This document shows, piece by piece, positions 21,101-30,334 of a DNA stretch of 64,000 nucleotides. A program made the position numbers and the translations under genes. The stretch comes from Globisporangium splendens. Taxonomy: Eukaryota; Oomycota; Peronosporomycetes; Pythiales; Pythiaceae. The stretch spans positions 62,001-126,000 of the forward strand of contig VFIW01000059.1 in the NCBI GenBank assembly GCA_006386115.1. Reading direction: 5' to 3'. The first letter of the stretch is position 1. Each line of letters begins with the position of its first letter. The notes under the pieces were generated by a model that did not search any database, was not told the origin of the DNA, and saw only the letters and a program-made list of their open reading frames with translations.

Positions 21101-24100
21101 GTGGCAGGGAGCCCAGCTAGAAGATGCGCTGAGGCAGGGAGCCCAGCAAAGAGATCAACTGCGGCAGGTAGCCCAGTTTGTGCGGAAGCGCCAGAAAGCC
21201 CAGACGTGGACACTGGTGCGCAAGTGTGCGGCTCCAGAGCACCCGAGCCAGCCCCCGCAAGTGACAGCGACAGTACAGGTGTACACGCGTCAGCCAGCTC
21301 GTACCACCCTGACGGTGCAGTACTGGAGCTCAGAACCGCGAGGTCGCGTGTTCGCATCAACCGACGAGGGCGACGCAAGTTGTCAGCTCGCGAGAGAGAC
21401 AGTGCATTGGCATCTGTTGCTGAGGAAACGGCCGCCTCGCATATGATTGCCCCATCTCTCAATGCAGCTGCAACTTCGCTGCGCGCCTTCGACAGGACCT
21501 CGGATCCGTCGATAGATCGCGCTCACGTTGACGTGGCGCTCAGACGCGCGAAGCGCAGTCCGGAAGCAAACGCATCAGACGAAGTGTTCTTCGCTGAATT
21601 TGCGGCGCTCCATGAGCTGCCGAGTACCGCTGAGGCGATCGTATCCCTCGAAGAAATGAGCTATGAGCTCTTTCTTACGGATCTAGAGCGTGATCAGATC
21701 CGCGAGATCGTCGTTCCGACTGCGTTCACGCGTAGCGAACTATGCACCTCGTCCACTGCGGATGAGAGTGTTTTGGAGCCAGACAAACAGAAACGGTTTG
21801 CTGCTCAGGATTGGGACGCCGTGAAAGGCAGTCCATACTTTGACTTATTGTGGGAGTTCAAAGATGTGTTTCCCGACAAAGTGCCAAGTGCCCTGCCCGT
21901 TGATCGTGGCGTACGGCACGAGATTGACCTCGAGCCCGGGAGCAAATATTGCGTGACCAGACAATGGCCGCTGCCCCGCGAGCAGGTTGAGGCAATCGAC
22001 GAGTTCTTCGCGAAACGAGCCCTCGCCGGTCATGTGAGAGAAAGCAAGTCTCCACATAGCTCACCCACGTTTTGTGTGCGGAAAGCGACTGGTGGCTGGC
22101 GCATTGTTCACGCTTTCAACAAGCTGAACGCCGCCACCATTCCGGCACAAACGCCGATCCCAAGAAAGGATGTCTTGATCGACTCCATGGGCGGCTCGAC
22201 AGTGTTCTCCGCACTGGATCTGATGGATGGGTTCTATCAGATCCTCATGCGAGAGAGTGACGTTCCCTTGACGGCAGTAAGCACACCCAGCGGGATGCTG
22301 TGGGAGTGGCTCGTTATGCCGCAAGGTTTGAAGAATGCACCAGCGACGTTCAACCGTCTGGTAATGCATCTTCTGCGTCCTCATCGTGCGTATGCACCGA
22401 GCTATTTCGATGACATCTTCGTGCACAGTCGTGCCGAAGGAGGTCTCAGTGTCGTTGACGTGCACAAGAGACATTTGCGCTCAGTGTTGCAGTGCTTACG
22501 AGACAACAGTCTGTATTGCAACCTGAAGAAATGCATCTTTGGCGCCTCAGAGATACCGATCCTGGGCTGCTATGTTGGCAAAGCTGGCGTCCGCGCGGAC
22601 CCAGAGAAGATCAAGGCGATCGCCGACTGGCCGATCCCAAAGAATGTCAAGGACTTGCGCAAGTGGCTTGGCTTGGCAAATTACTTGCACAAGTACAGCC
22701 ACAACTATGCGGCAAGAGTCCGTCCGCTCACGCATCTCTTGAAAAAGGATGTCGAGTGGGACTGGACGAATGATGTCATGAATGCATTCATTGACGTGAA
22801 GGAGTCGCTAGTTCGCGCTCCTGTCCTGGCGTTGCCGGACCACACGAAAGCCTTCAGTGTCGTGTGCGATGCCAGCGATTTTGCAATCGGCTGTGCGCTG
22901 ATGCAGAAGGATGATGACGGCCATGAGCGCGTCGTATCATACCAAAGCAGACTGCTTAAAGCAGCTGAAAAGAATTATCCTGTGCACGACAAGGAGCTGC
23001 TTGCGATCAAGTACGCCCTCTTGAAGTTCAGGGTCCACCTTTTGGGTGCGACACCGTTCGTTGTGTACACGGATCACGCGTCCTTGCGGACCGCGATTAA
23101 TTCCCCCCATTTATCGCAGCGAATGGCGCGATGGCTTGCATTCTTCTCCGAGTTCAACTTTCGGGTCGAATACAAGCCGGGAAAGGAAAATGTTCTGGCG
23201 GACGCGCTCTCGCGCCGTCCAGATTACGAGTCGAGCGTTGACGACAGCTCTGACGCCCTGTGTTTGGAGCGCACTCCTGATCTCATGCATCTGAGCATCA
23301 GTCGAGTGCAAACAAAGCTCAAGGACAACATTCAGTCGCTTTATCCAAAGGACGATGAATGTCGCTTGTTGATTGCTCACTTTGACGGCTCGTCCAAAGA
23401 GTCATTGCCTGCCAAACTCGAGTCAAAGCTTGCTCGGTTTAGTTACCACGACGGGTTGTTGTGGCATCGACTGTCCAACTTTGATTACCCGCGTGTGTAT
23501 GTACCGCATGACCAGGATCTGAAACTTTCGATCCTGCATGAGTTTCACGATGCACCAGCGAGTGGGCATCTCGGGCGTGAAAAGACCTTCTTGCAAGTGT
23601 CTAATGTGTTTTGGTGGCCACACCAATACAAATGGGTGGCCAATTATGTACGCTCATGCGAACAGTGCCAGCGCGTGAAGCCTGCGGGCAAGAACAAAGC
23701 GCCGCTGCATCCGCTGCCGATTCCGCAAGACTGCTGGAAGTCGGTCAGCATGGATTTCGTCTTCGGTTTCCCGGAAGACAAGGCGCGCAACACAGGCGTC
23801 GTCGTGTTCGTCGATCGACTGAGCAAAATGGTGCACGTTGCACCTGTGCGCAAGCATGTCACTGCGCAAGAGACGGCGTGCCTATTTTTAGAGCACGTGT
23901 TCCGCTATCACGGCTTGCCCGAGTCTATTGTATCAGACCGGGACCCGCGTTTCACCGCTGCCGCGCGAACTCTTTCGCCTGCTCGGCACAGATCTGGCGT
24001 TGTCCACTGCCGATCACCCCGAGACAGACGGGCAAACCGAGCGCGTGAACCGTGTCGTCGAGGATATTCTTCGCAGCATCGCTGTCGATCATCCCCGCGA

Positions 24101-27100
24101 CTGGAGCCGCTGGCTGCCGTACGCCGAGTTTGCTATAAATAGCAGCGAGCACGCCTCTACGGCCGTGACTCCGTTCTATTTTAACTCGCTGCGGCACCCG
24201 CGCGTACCCGCCACTCTGTTCGAGGGCGTCGAACGTTCTGCGGTGGGAGGGCAACTCGCTGCGCTCGATGCGAGCGCGCGATCTCCGTCACCGGACGTGG
24301 CGTCGACCGCTCACGTGGACGCGCGCGATGCGCCGCCTGTGCGATCGCGTTCCGAATCTGTCACGGTCTTACCGGACAGCACGCAGAGTATTGACATCTC
24401 GGGCACGGTACTGAGTTACGGTACTCGTGTCCCTAAAGATGGATCACCCACGGTACTGAGTTACGGTACTCGTGTCCCTAAAGATGGATCACCCACGGTA
24501 CCGAGTTACGGTACTCGTGCTAAAAATAGCCAGTCTCAGACGGAATCAGGCGACTGCTCGCGTGAGCGTCAGCCACGAATGGAAGGACGCGCGGTGTCAC
24601 ACACCGGCGCAGAAATAGATCTCTCTGCAGCACGCGCTGCGAGAGCAACGAAAAAGCAAGACAAAGCCGTCGCGGCAGCGCGGCAATTTGTCGATGAGCG
24701 CGCAGCATTGTTGCGTCGCGTACGCGACCAACTAGCTGCTGCGCAAGACAAGCAAAAGCTCTACGCCGATAAATCGGGTAGAAAGAACAAACAAACGTTT
24801 TGTGTGGGTGATAAAGTGCTATTGAGCATTAAAAACCTACCAAACGATGCAGTCACAACGCTCCCCAGCGGGAGTAAGTTGTTGCCACGATTCATCGGGC
24901 CATACACTGTTGTGGAGAAGATTGGAGACTTGAATTACAAGCTCGATCTCCCAACGAGAATGGCAACGCACCCCGTGTTCTACGTGGGTTTGCTTAAGCG
25001 CTACCATGACGCTACTGTGGATTTTTATCCCAGTGCGGGAGCACGTCGGTCTCATCAGGGGGCTCAGACGCCGCCCATCGAGACACGAGCGCGTTGTGCC
25101 TCTCCCAAAGCGTCTTCACTCGCGGAGCGTACCTCGCGTGGAAGTGCTTCCCGCGGACATGGTACTCCTCCAGCATCTGACGAGCTTCCTTCAGCTCCGT
25201 CTCAAGCGCTGTCACCCTCTGCTTCAACAGCGAGGTTTCGTCCAGATATTGCTGGCGAAGGGTACGGACGTCTTGCTGTAGCGCCCCCAAAGACGATGCG
25301 TTCGCGTGAACCATCTGAACCACCGCATCTGGTGCAACCACCGATGCTGAAGCGAAGTAGGGCGCCACCTGTCCCGCTGATTGACAAGCAGGGACAGCGC
25401 CACTACCATGTTGAGCGCCTGCTGCGTGTGCAGCGGCGTAAGGGGAACACCCACTACCTTGTGAAGTGGCGTGGGTACGATGTGTCGCAGAGCTCGTGGG
25501 AGCCTGCTGAGCGTCTTCGCGAAGACGTCCCGGATCTTGTTGACGCCTTTGAGGCGCAACTGAGGGACTGTCATTCGCGCGAGTAATTTGTCGCCTGATA
25601 CCAGCGCGACCACCCGCTCGCAGAGGCGTGCCACCGCCCTGCTTGGAGCGAAACAGACGAACACGGTCAACTGCAAATTGCATGCGTTGACTGCGTTGCG
25701 CTGTCGGATCGGTAGACACTGTGCGAGTGCTACCTCCCTTAATTTTATTGATGCACGACATGAAGTCGGCATCGTACTCTTCTTCCGTCTCTCCAACAAA
25801 GAGGACGACTGGGATCGGGTGAATACGCAATTCCCCATTTTCATCCCGCAATCGCTTTTCACGCCAATTTTTAAATTGAGCGTCATAGTCCCGCGCACAA
25901 AGTCTGGCTCTCGCGAGCAGATTCGATGCGGTCTTGCCAGCCGGCCATAGTTCTGGCGGCGGCATTTCGGGCAGTGAGTACTTGAGCTCATCGTGAACGA
26001 TGGCTCGCACTCCTGCCTCTTCGTTTGTAATGAGGACTTCGTGCTTCCTCTTACGATTGTTGACAGCCTCAACGGCGTCATTTTCCTCCTTCGTCCGATA
26101 CATCGAGACGTCAGCGGATGGATCTCGCTCGAGCTCGTGGAGATAAGCGGCGTGTCGCTCGCTTTGCAACTCCTCGTACTCGACCCACTCGTCGATGGAG
26201 CCGAGCTTCACGGTGAGCGCTCCCTCGTCTTCAAGCGAGCTCCCGTCATTGTCAACGACGAGGAATTCCTCAGTCGCTTCCTCCTCTTCCAAAGCACGCG
26301 CGAACAGCGGCTTCACGGAAGGGAGATCTCCGAATCGCAGCTCACTGCTTATAGCAGGAGCGCTATCAGATGTGGGAGCAGACCTGCCGTCGCTCTCCGC
26401 AGGCACGTCGACCGCATCCGCGGTGACCGTCGTTCGTCTTGCGCTCGACGCGACCTCTCTGTCTTCCTCGCGCTTGCGCAGAGTTTCGACGAGAGTGCCG
26501 ACGCCTTCCCCTTTTTGTCGCGCGAGCTTCTCGCGGACAGCTTTGTTGGTGGCCATGATACTCACGTGCGCGAGCACAGTGACTATATGTGCCAACACTC
26601 GGTGAAATTAACGCACGCGTCGCCGCTGTGCTCTTTCCCGAGGAATACACGAATGTTCCCCTTTCTCGGCGCACACGCGCGAGATCCACACGTTTCTCAC
26701 ACCGACCCTTCGAGTGTTTCGCACTTTAAGTGGGGGGTGGTGTAACGGGGTTACACTGTAACATGGTTACGCACTTGTGTTGTGCCACACAACCAAACCG
26801 AACCTTGCGGTACGTAGAGTACTCGCAACAAGTTTAAGACCGAACCATGAGGTTCGTCGTACTTGCTCGAACCTTCACGGTGGAGCCGGCAGCCAGTCTG
26901 AGTGACGGCGCCTACGATTGGACATAATTGAACATGCATTTCACCCAATCACATAAGACAACTAGCGTTAGTCTTTCATAGCCACTCATTGCCCCATGGG
27001 GAGTAATTACACTTGAGATTGCTATCGTTCATAGTTACATAAAGATAATCCAGGTTGTCCTACAGAGGGCAACCTCCGACAAATAAACAGTTCCATTTTT

Positions 27101-28415
27101 ACCGTTAACTAAAGTCTTTGGTTATCGACGGTTACTCTATAGAGACCTATAGGTAACCGATTGTTGCATTGCAGGAAGCAGGCAACCGCTCTCGGAACAG
27201 AGTCCTTGAGAGAAGCGTTGAATACGCTTCCTCACACACGTACCGTGCTGCGTAACTCGGAAGTGTCCGGTTACAAATCCACTGGAAATTCCATGTGGTA
27301 GATGGATGGATATTTCTATGGACTTTATGGTGCCCTTACCATCCACGAATAGCAATTTTGACGCTATAATGATCATAGTTGATCGACTAACGAAGCGATC
27401 AATGTTTATTCCGACCAAGACAACTGCAAGCGCTGAAGACACAGCAGAGTTGTTTATGAAGCACTACGCGAAAGATCATGGTTTGCCACGAACAACCGTA
27501 TCCGACCGAGACACCAAGTTTACGTCAAAGTTGTGGCAACAAGTGATGACAATTATGGGAACAAAACACAAGTTGTCATCAGCATTTCGTCCTCAAACAG
27601 ATGGACAAACCGAGCGAACCAACAGGTTCATTCAAGATTACCTCCGTGGTGTTGTTAATCCCTCGCAAAACGATTGGGATGACTATTTGCATCTTGCAGA
27701 ATTCGCATACAACAGAAGAGTGCATTCGTCGATTGGAATGTCACCGTTTGAAGCTGACCTCGGGTATACTCCATGCATGCCAGATGATGTGGCAATGGAT
27801 CCTGAATTTCGTGAACTGTCTAAGTCAGCAAAAGAATTCGTTCTGAAACAAGAGGCAATGTTGAAGATCGCACAAGACGCGATTAGTGAAGCTCGAGATC
27901 GTATGAAGTCGTATTACGACAAGAACCGACTTGTTCAAGACTTCGAAGTTGGTGACAATGTCCTTCTCGATGGGAAGAATTTGGACATTCGCCACAAGGG
28001 CTTTGCGCAGAGCAAGAAGCTTGCTCCACGATTCATCGGTCCGTACCAAATTGTGAAGAAGGTACATAAAGACTCGTATGAATTAGCTCTATCAAGAGAG
28101 CTCAAGTTGCACCCAGTATTTCACACGTCGCTCCTCAAGCCATATGGCAAAGATGAATCTCGACAGCAGAAGATTCAAAAAGTTCTACTTGCAGACGGAA
28201 GTGAAGGTCAACTTGTTAAGGCCATCCTTAACCACCGTAAACGCTACGGGAAGATGCAATACAAGATCTGGTGGCTGGGAGAAACGAAAAACCAGTCAAC
28301 TTGGGAACCGTTGGAATATCTCAAGCAAATTCCCAGACTCATTGAACAATACTGGAGTCGAAAGAAGGGAGGCGTCTTCTTAAAAGGAGGTCATGTGACG
28401 GATGCGTCAGCTTAG
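15200..28415 (+). CDS. Outer element gag-pol polyprotein, split by the inner element
   Basis: The coding parts are 15200-18729 and 27281-28415, which join in frame across the AATCC duplication to 1554 codons. In order: a Pro/Ser/Gln-rich N-terminus; a retrotransposon gag domain (about 100-280); the zinc knuckle CNKCGIKGHISPDC (about 314-327); a retropepsin-like site FIDNGCS (about 368-374); RT with YFDDI (about 752-756); RNase H; H2C2 finger GHPGYF...CELCQRNK; integrase core with SMDFM, SDRDTKF and TDGQTERTNR supplying D, D and E; and a chromodomain-like tail (YKIWWLGETKNQSTWEPLEYL). Gag and pol are in one frame, with no frameshift. The stop (28413-28415) lies inside the 3' LTR. As it stands the first half stops at 18824-18826, within the inner LTR. 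Confidence 0.9.
18725..18729. repeat. 5-bp target-site duplication, inner element (left)
   Basis: AATCC, repeated at 27276-27280 directly after the inner right LTR. It falls in the LNP codons of the outer polyprotein. Confidence 0.88.
18730..19262 (+). repeat. Inner element 5' LTR
   Basis: 533 bp. Against the 3' LTR I count about nine substitutions and two single-base indels. The start contains repeated GTTAC/GTAAC blocks. Confidence 0.92.
19263..19285 (+). promoter_or_regulatory. Possible primer-binding site of the inner element
   Basis: ACTGGTAGCACTTGTAGTC follows the LTR. TGG two bases after the LTR end is the expected complement of a tRNA CCA end. The primer tRNA is not identified. Confidence 0.45.
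19335..20495 (+). CDS. Inner element Gag with CCHC zinc knuckle
   Basis: 386 residues from the ATG at 19335. The N-terminal third is helical and Ala/Gln-rich. The capsid-like gag domain follows FDGADGDKLIHWLLAVERC and continues through TWDIFRARITAMYQPP and LSLERYIQEM. A single zinc knuckle CFNCGKRGHYQSKC is at about residues 331-344, followed by a basic Arg/Gly/His-rich tail. The TAG at 20493 lies within the stem of the frameshift hairpin, so most ribosomes should make Gag alone and a fraction Gag-Pol. Confidence 0.9.
   Translation: MASIDPAQFPHLSAEHRSVLTRMAQALGDQVALDVLSASPEQQIFRLEQFENFSNAQRLEGERSAQAQMQATASLTAEMLRSAAESREALERVVSVVAGAATSLSSAASAPQTPASQTPRPRAVKIDAPKFDGADGDKLIHWLLAVERCAKAQLIDSNEQMVSYAISNLRGRASEWAFSTLLADECAFDTWDIFRARITAMYQPPNNEVLLQGRFFSLKQGKLSLERYIQEMRSLCAAITTSPLPESVKVPAFLNGLNSGPARQELYRRLPATMEDAIRIALVEQQSFRVSRPDWNAGRHNGAHHSHRAVTNERRFHGPTPMDLSSAEVTCFNCGKRGHYQSKCPAPRQSAPRTGNQARDYQTPRGNHAHRGGRSAAARKGNGMSQ
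20474..20517 (+). promoter_or_regulatory. -1 ribosomal frameshift signal: slippery GGGAAAC plus hairpin
   Basis: GGGAAAC at 20474-20480 is in the correct phase for simultaneous slippage (gag codons GGA AAC preceded by G). A 5-base spacer follows, then an 11-bp perfect stem: GTCTCAGTAGA (20486-20496) pairs with TCTACTGAGAC (20507-20517). GCG/CGC inside the 10-base loop can extend the stem past a bulged A. The -1 frame is exactly the pol frame. Confidence 0.88.
21036..21205 (+). repeat. Imperfect tandem GSPA repeat in inner Pol
   Basis: About five imperfect units of 10-11 codons (AVAGSPAGRHA, AAASPAQNTHA, VAGSPARRCAE, AGSPAKRSTA, AGSPVCAEAP) in the linker between protease and RT. The GGCAGGGAGCCCAGC core recurs at DNA level. 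Confidence 0.75.
24405..24521 (+). repeat. 45-bp tandem repeat, 2.6 copies, in inner Pol
   Basis: Units 24405-24449 and 24450-24494 are identical, followed by a partial third. Each encodes the 15-residue TVLSYGTRVPKDGSP. It lies between the integrase core and the chromodomain region. Confidence 0.9.
25012..26556 (-). CDS. Long antisense ORF at the 3' end of the inner element
   Basis: 514 codons on the strand opposite the element's genes, from the ATG at 26556 (MATNKAVREKLARQKG). The N-terminal half is acidic and Glu-rich (EEEEATEEFLVVDNDG) with a folded-looking middle (ELWPAGKTASNLLARARLCARDYDAQFKNW). The C-terminal part has a clear heptad coiled coil (LKQRVTALETELKEARQMLE) and ends in PHWDKNPQ. 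Its first ~970 bp cover DNA with no sense gene; the last ~575 bp overlap the sense pol linker and chromodomain region. No family is recognised. Similar antisense 3' ORFs are known from some plant Ty3/gypsy elements; homology is not claimed. Confidence 0.65.
   Translation of the reverse strand: MATNKAVREKLARQKGEGVGTLVETLRKREEDREVASSARRTTVTADAVDVPAESDGRSAPTSDSAPAISSELRFGDLPSVKPLFARALEEEEATEEFLVVDNDGSSLEDEGALTVKLGSIDEWVEYEELQSERHAAYLHELERDPSADVSMYRTKEENDAVEAVNNRKRKHEVLITNEEAGVRAIVHDELKYSLPEMPPPELWPAGKTASNLLARARLCARDYDAQFKNWREKRLRDENGELRIHPIPVVLFVGETEEEYDADFMSCINKIKGGSTRTVSTDPTAQRSQRMQFAVDRVRLFRSKQGGGTPLRAGGRAGIRRQITRANDSPSVAPQRRQQDPGRLREDAQQAPTSSATHRTHATSQGSGCSPYAAAHAAGAQHGSGAVPACQSAGQVAPYFASASVVAPDAVVQMVHANASSLGALQQDVRTLRQQYLDETSLLKQRVTALETELKEARQMLEEYHVRGKHFHARYAPRVKTLWERHNALVSRWAASEPPDETDVLPHWDKNPQ
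26728..26740 (+). promoter_or_regulatory. Polypurine tract of the inner element
   Basis: AAGTGGGGGGTGG, directly before the 3' LTR. Expected plus-strand primer. Confidence 0.75.
26741..27275 (+). repeat. Inner element 3' LTR
   Basis: 535 bp, partner of 18730-19262. It is followed by the AATCC duplication at 27276-27280. Confidence 0.92.
27276..27280. repeat. 5-bp target-site duplication, inner element (right)
   Basis: AATCC, after which the outer integrase resumes with LEIPCGRWMDIS. Confidence 0.88.
28382..28393 (+). promoter_or_regulatory. Polypurine tract of the outer element
   Basis: AAAAGGAGGTCA abuts the 3' LTR. A second purine run (AAAGAAGGGAGG) sits 20 bp upstream. Confidence 0.6.
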
Positions 28416-28757
28416 CTTCTCAAAGCTAAAGCGTGATTCGCATACGTCATTCGAAGAGATTGCAATGAACATTGATAGCATAAAAGCACGACAGAAAACA
28501 GAAATTGCGTATCATTGCACTCAAGTTAGTGGTGTAGTTTTTATTCGTAAATGAATCCAGTATGCAGTAGAAAAATGAAGCTAAGCGTAGGACACTAGTA
28601 AGCATGTCTATGAGGCACTCATGGCCACTGCTTTGCCACTCCATGTACGAGCAAGCGCTAGCAAACACCCTAACTATAAATCTCACTTTCCATTTTAAAT
28701 TGATCCACTCAAGTTCCATTCCAAGCATCGTATCCCAAAGCGCCTACTACTGTGACA
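28394..28757 (+). repeat. Outer element 3' LTR
   Basis: 364 bp with two differences from 14003-14366. Its first 22 bases encode the last residues and stop of the outer gag-pol frame. Confidence 0.93.
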
Positions 28758-29125
28758 TCGAACCTGCGGTCCCATTTCTCTATGCAGTGTACCTCAGCAT
28801 CCTGTGTCAGCTGCCGAACGCCAAGTTCTACCCAGGCACGGACGAGATCACGCCCGAAAAGCTGCGCGGCATCCTGCTCAGTCTCGTGATCTACGGATTC
28901 CTCGAGTTGGGCTCGCTTCTGTACGTGCACGCGATCCTGAAATGGCGGTTCAAGCTGTCACCGCTCCACCAACTCGCGTTCGCGCTCGAGAACGAGTGGC
29001 TGCTCATCCAGGGGATGTTCATGGCTTGGGTCGTCATCGTGCTCCAGTTCACACTCGTGCATTACGGCACGTTAACTTTTGTTTGGCGATATGCGGCTCG
29101 GTTTTGCCACAGACGCAAGACTTGA
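28758..29125 (+). pseudogene. Multipass membrane-protein gene, 3' part
   Basis: Joined across the TCGAA duplication, LILVEYVE continues as PAVPFLYAVYLSIL, then a polar loop and two more hydrophobic segments (GILLSLVIYGFLELGSLLYV and LLIQGMFMAWVVIVLQFTLV). The open frame ends at 29125. This part is well preserved although the 5' part has frameshifts, so decay may be recent. A splice site near 29070 is possible. Confidence 0.8.
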
Positions 29126-29199
29126 CACTGAGTATGTGGCGCTGTTTGTCTGGTGTTGCTGTGCTGGCTATCTAGGAATTGATTTCACGTTCAGGTTCG

Positions 29200-29998
29200 C
29201 CTGGATGCACCACGACTGAGGGTGGAGGTGCCAGTTGAAACTCGTCGTCCCATGAGCAGCAAGTGCGGTTGGTATTGCGCCGAGTGGTTCACCGACCTCG
29301 ACAGCTTTCCTCCGTAGCACGAGCTGAGCATTTCGGCACAACCTGGGGCTCGGCCTCCCTGACCGAATTTCACACAGTTGCAACTGATCAAACCCAATCG
29401 TCTACGGATGGTTTTCCGTGAAGCTGGACTGAGACTGTGGCAGTATAAACCAATGTCGACCCCGCCGCTTTCACCAAGAATTACAGCATGAACGTGAGTG
29501 CATACTGGTTGATTGGGCGTTGTCCACTCCCCCTGTCCTTAACAGTACCACCATGTTTTCATAGATGCGAAATGCGACAAGATCCAGCTTTGAGAAAACA
29601 AAACCATCGTTCTGACCATCGATGGTCCAGGTGGCCCAGTCGAATTGCACGCAAGATCCTGCACCACTATTTGAAGAATCAAGTCGTGCAGTCACTGCGT
29701 GGATGTCGCTCAACGTAGTTGGACACTGCGATTTGAGTTTCTGTGACAAAGGATGGATCATGTTGACCAAATCGAATGACGAGAAGTATTCAGCCGTCTT
29801 TAAGATGTACTACCAGATCTCCCATGACCCACTGCACGGCAGCGGGTGGCAGGAGGACCCGAAGGCTGTAGACCTGAGCGAACGCGTGCTGAAGGAGCTC
29901 ACAGGCAAGACGCGTTGTACCAACAGCGCACGCAGCGATTTCTGGATGCAGAGCTCTCGAGATTGCACTGGAGAGATCACACTCGTCTGCAATCTGTA
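29200..29998 (+). pseudogene. Degenerate bZIP/START-like gene copy (relic at array start)
   Basis: Scattered pieces in changing frames match exons 2 and 3 of the array genes: MVFREAGLRLWQ (29408-29445; compare GGFREAG.LW), then a splice-like GTGAGTGC at 29493, then IDGPGGPVELHA (29617-29655), WIMLTKS and YYQISHDPLHGSG. Many stops and shifts are present. The N-terminal bZIP part is not found; the Ty3 insertion lies just upstream. Confidence 0.75.
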
Positions 29999-30231
29999 AA
30001 ATAAGTATAATTGACAATAACTTTGGGCTGATAAAATTGCACAATCACACAGATGAAGATTCCAGTCCACAAGCACTGACTGTGATCCATCCTCTTCACA
30101 ATCGTGCAACATTCCTCTTTATCCTCTTCAAAATAGACATTTTTTTGCTGGCCATCCATATAAACTTATGCAGTGCAATAATTGATGACACACGTCCATC
30201 AACAGACGAAGTAATCGAATTGTGTGCTACC

Positions 30232-30250
30232 TTCGCGCAACATTGTCGCC
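30232..30250 (+). promoter_or_regulatory. Shared upstream element, gene A
   Basis: TTCGCGCAACATTGTCGCC, 84 bp before the ATG. Similar strings precede genes C, D and E. It may be an initiator-like or regulatory site. Confidence 0.45.
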
Positions 30251-30334
30251 CTTTCTGCTCTGCAATTTGTTGAGCGATGGATGCCAGGCTCGCCTGGACC
30301 GAGTTCAGTTTGCGATTTGCTCAATCACCCCAAC

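Larger units (their letters stand above)
20480..25586 (+). pseudogene. Inner element Pol polyprotein, broken in the integrase
   Basis: Read in the -1 frame after the slippery site. Domains: a retropepsin-like site LVDCGASQNFVS with ILGMPWLAKHQPWIDW; a long disordered linker with GSPA-type repeats; RT with SYFDDIF; RNase H; the H2C2 finger GHLGREKT...CEQCQRVK; and integrase with SMDFVFG and SDRDPRF. Just after DPRFTAA, near 23958, the frame shifts. The rest (RELFRLLGTD, TDGQTERVNR, GPYTVVEKIGDLNYKL) is in another frame, which ends at 25586 with a strong chromodomain (THYLVKWRGYDVSQSSWEP) around 25400-25560. One lesion is enough to kill the integrase. No other break was seen. Confidence 0.88.
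18730..27275 (+). mobile_element. Inner Ty3/gypsy chromovirus nested in the outer integrase
   Basis: An 8.5-kb element with LTRs of 533 and 535 bp (TGTAAC...GTTACA ends), a separate gag, a pol in the -1 frame behind a slippery site and hairpin, and a true chromodomain at the pol C-terminus. A region of about 1.15 kb between pol and the 3' LTR is covered by a long antisense ORF. The integrase is broken by a frameshift near 23958, so this copy is defective. Same orientation as its host element. Confidence 0.93.
14003..28757 (+). mobile_element. Outer Ty3/gypsy chromovirus (about 6.2 kb without the nested element)
   Basis: The element is bounded by two 364-bp LTRs and TCGAA duplications, and it is inserted in the membrane-protein gene. 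It carries a small ORF, then a single gag-pol frame with gag, zinc knuckle, protease, RT, RNase H, H2C2, integrase core and a chromodomain-like C-terminus. A second Ty3/gypsy element (18730-27275) interrupts it between the H2C2 zinc finger and the integrase core. With that removed at the duplication, the gag-pol frame is uninterrupted for 1554 codons, so the element was probably competent when hit. Confidence 0.93.
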
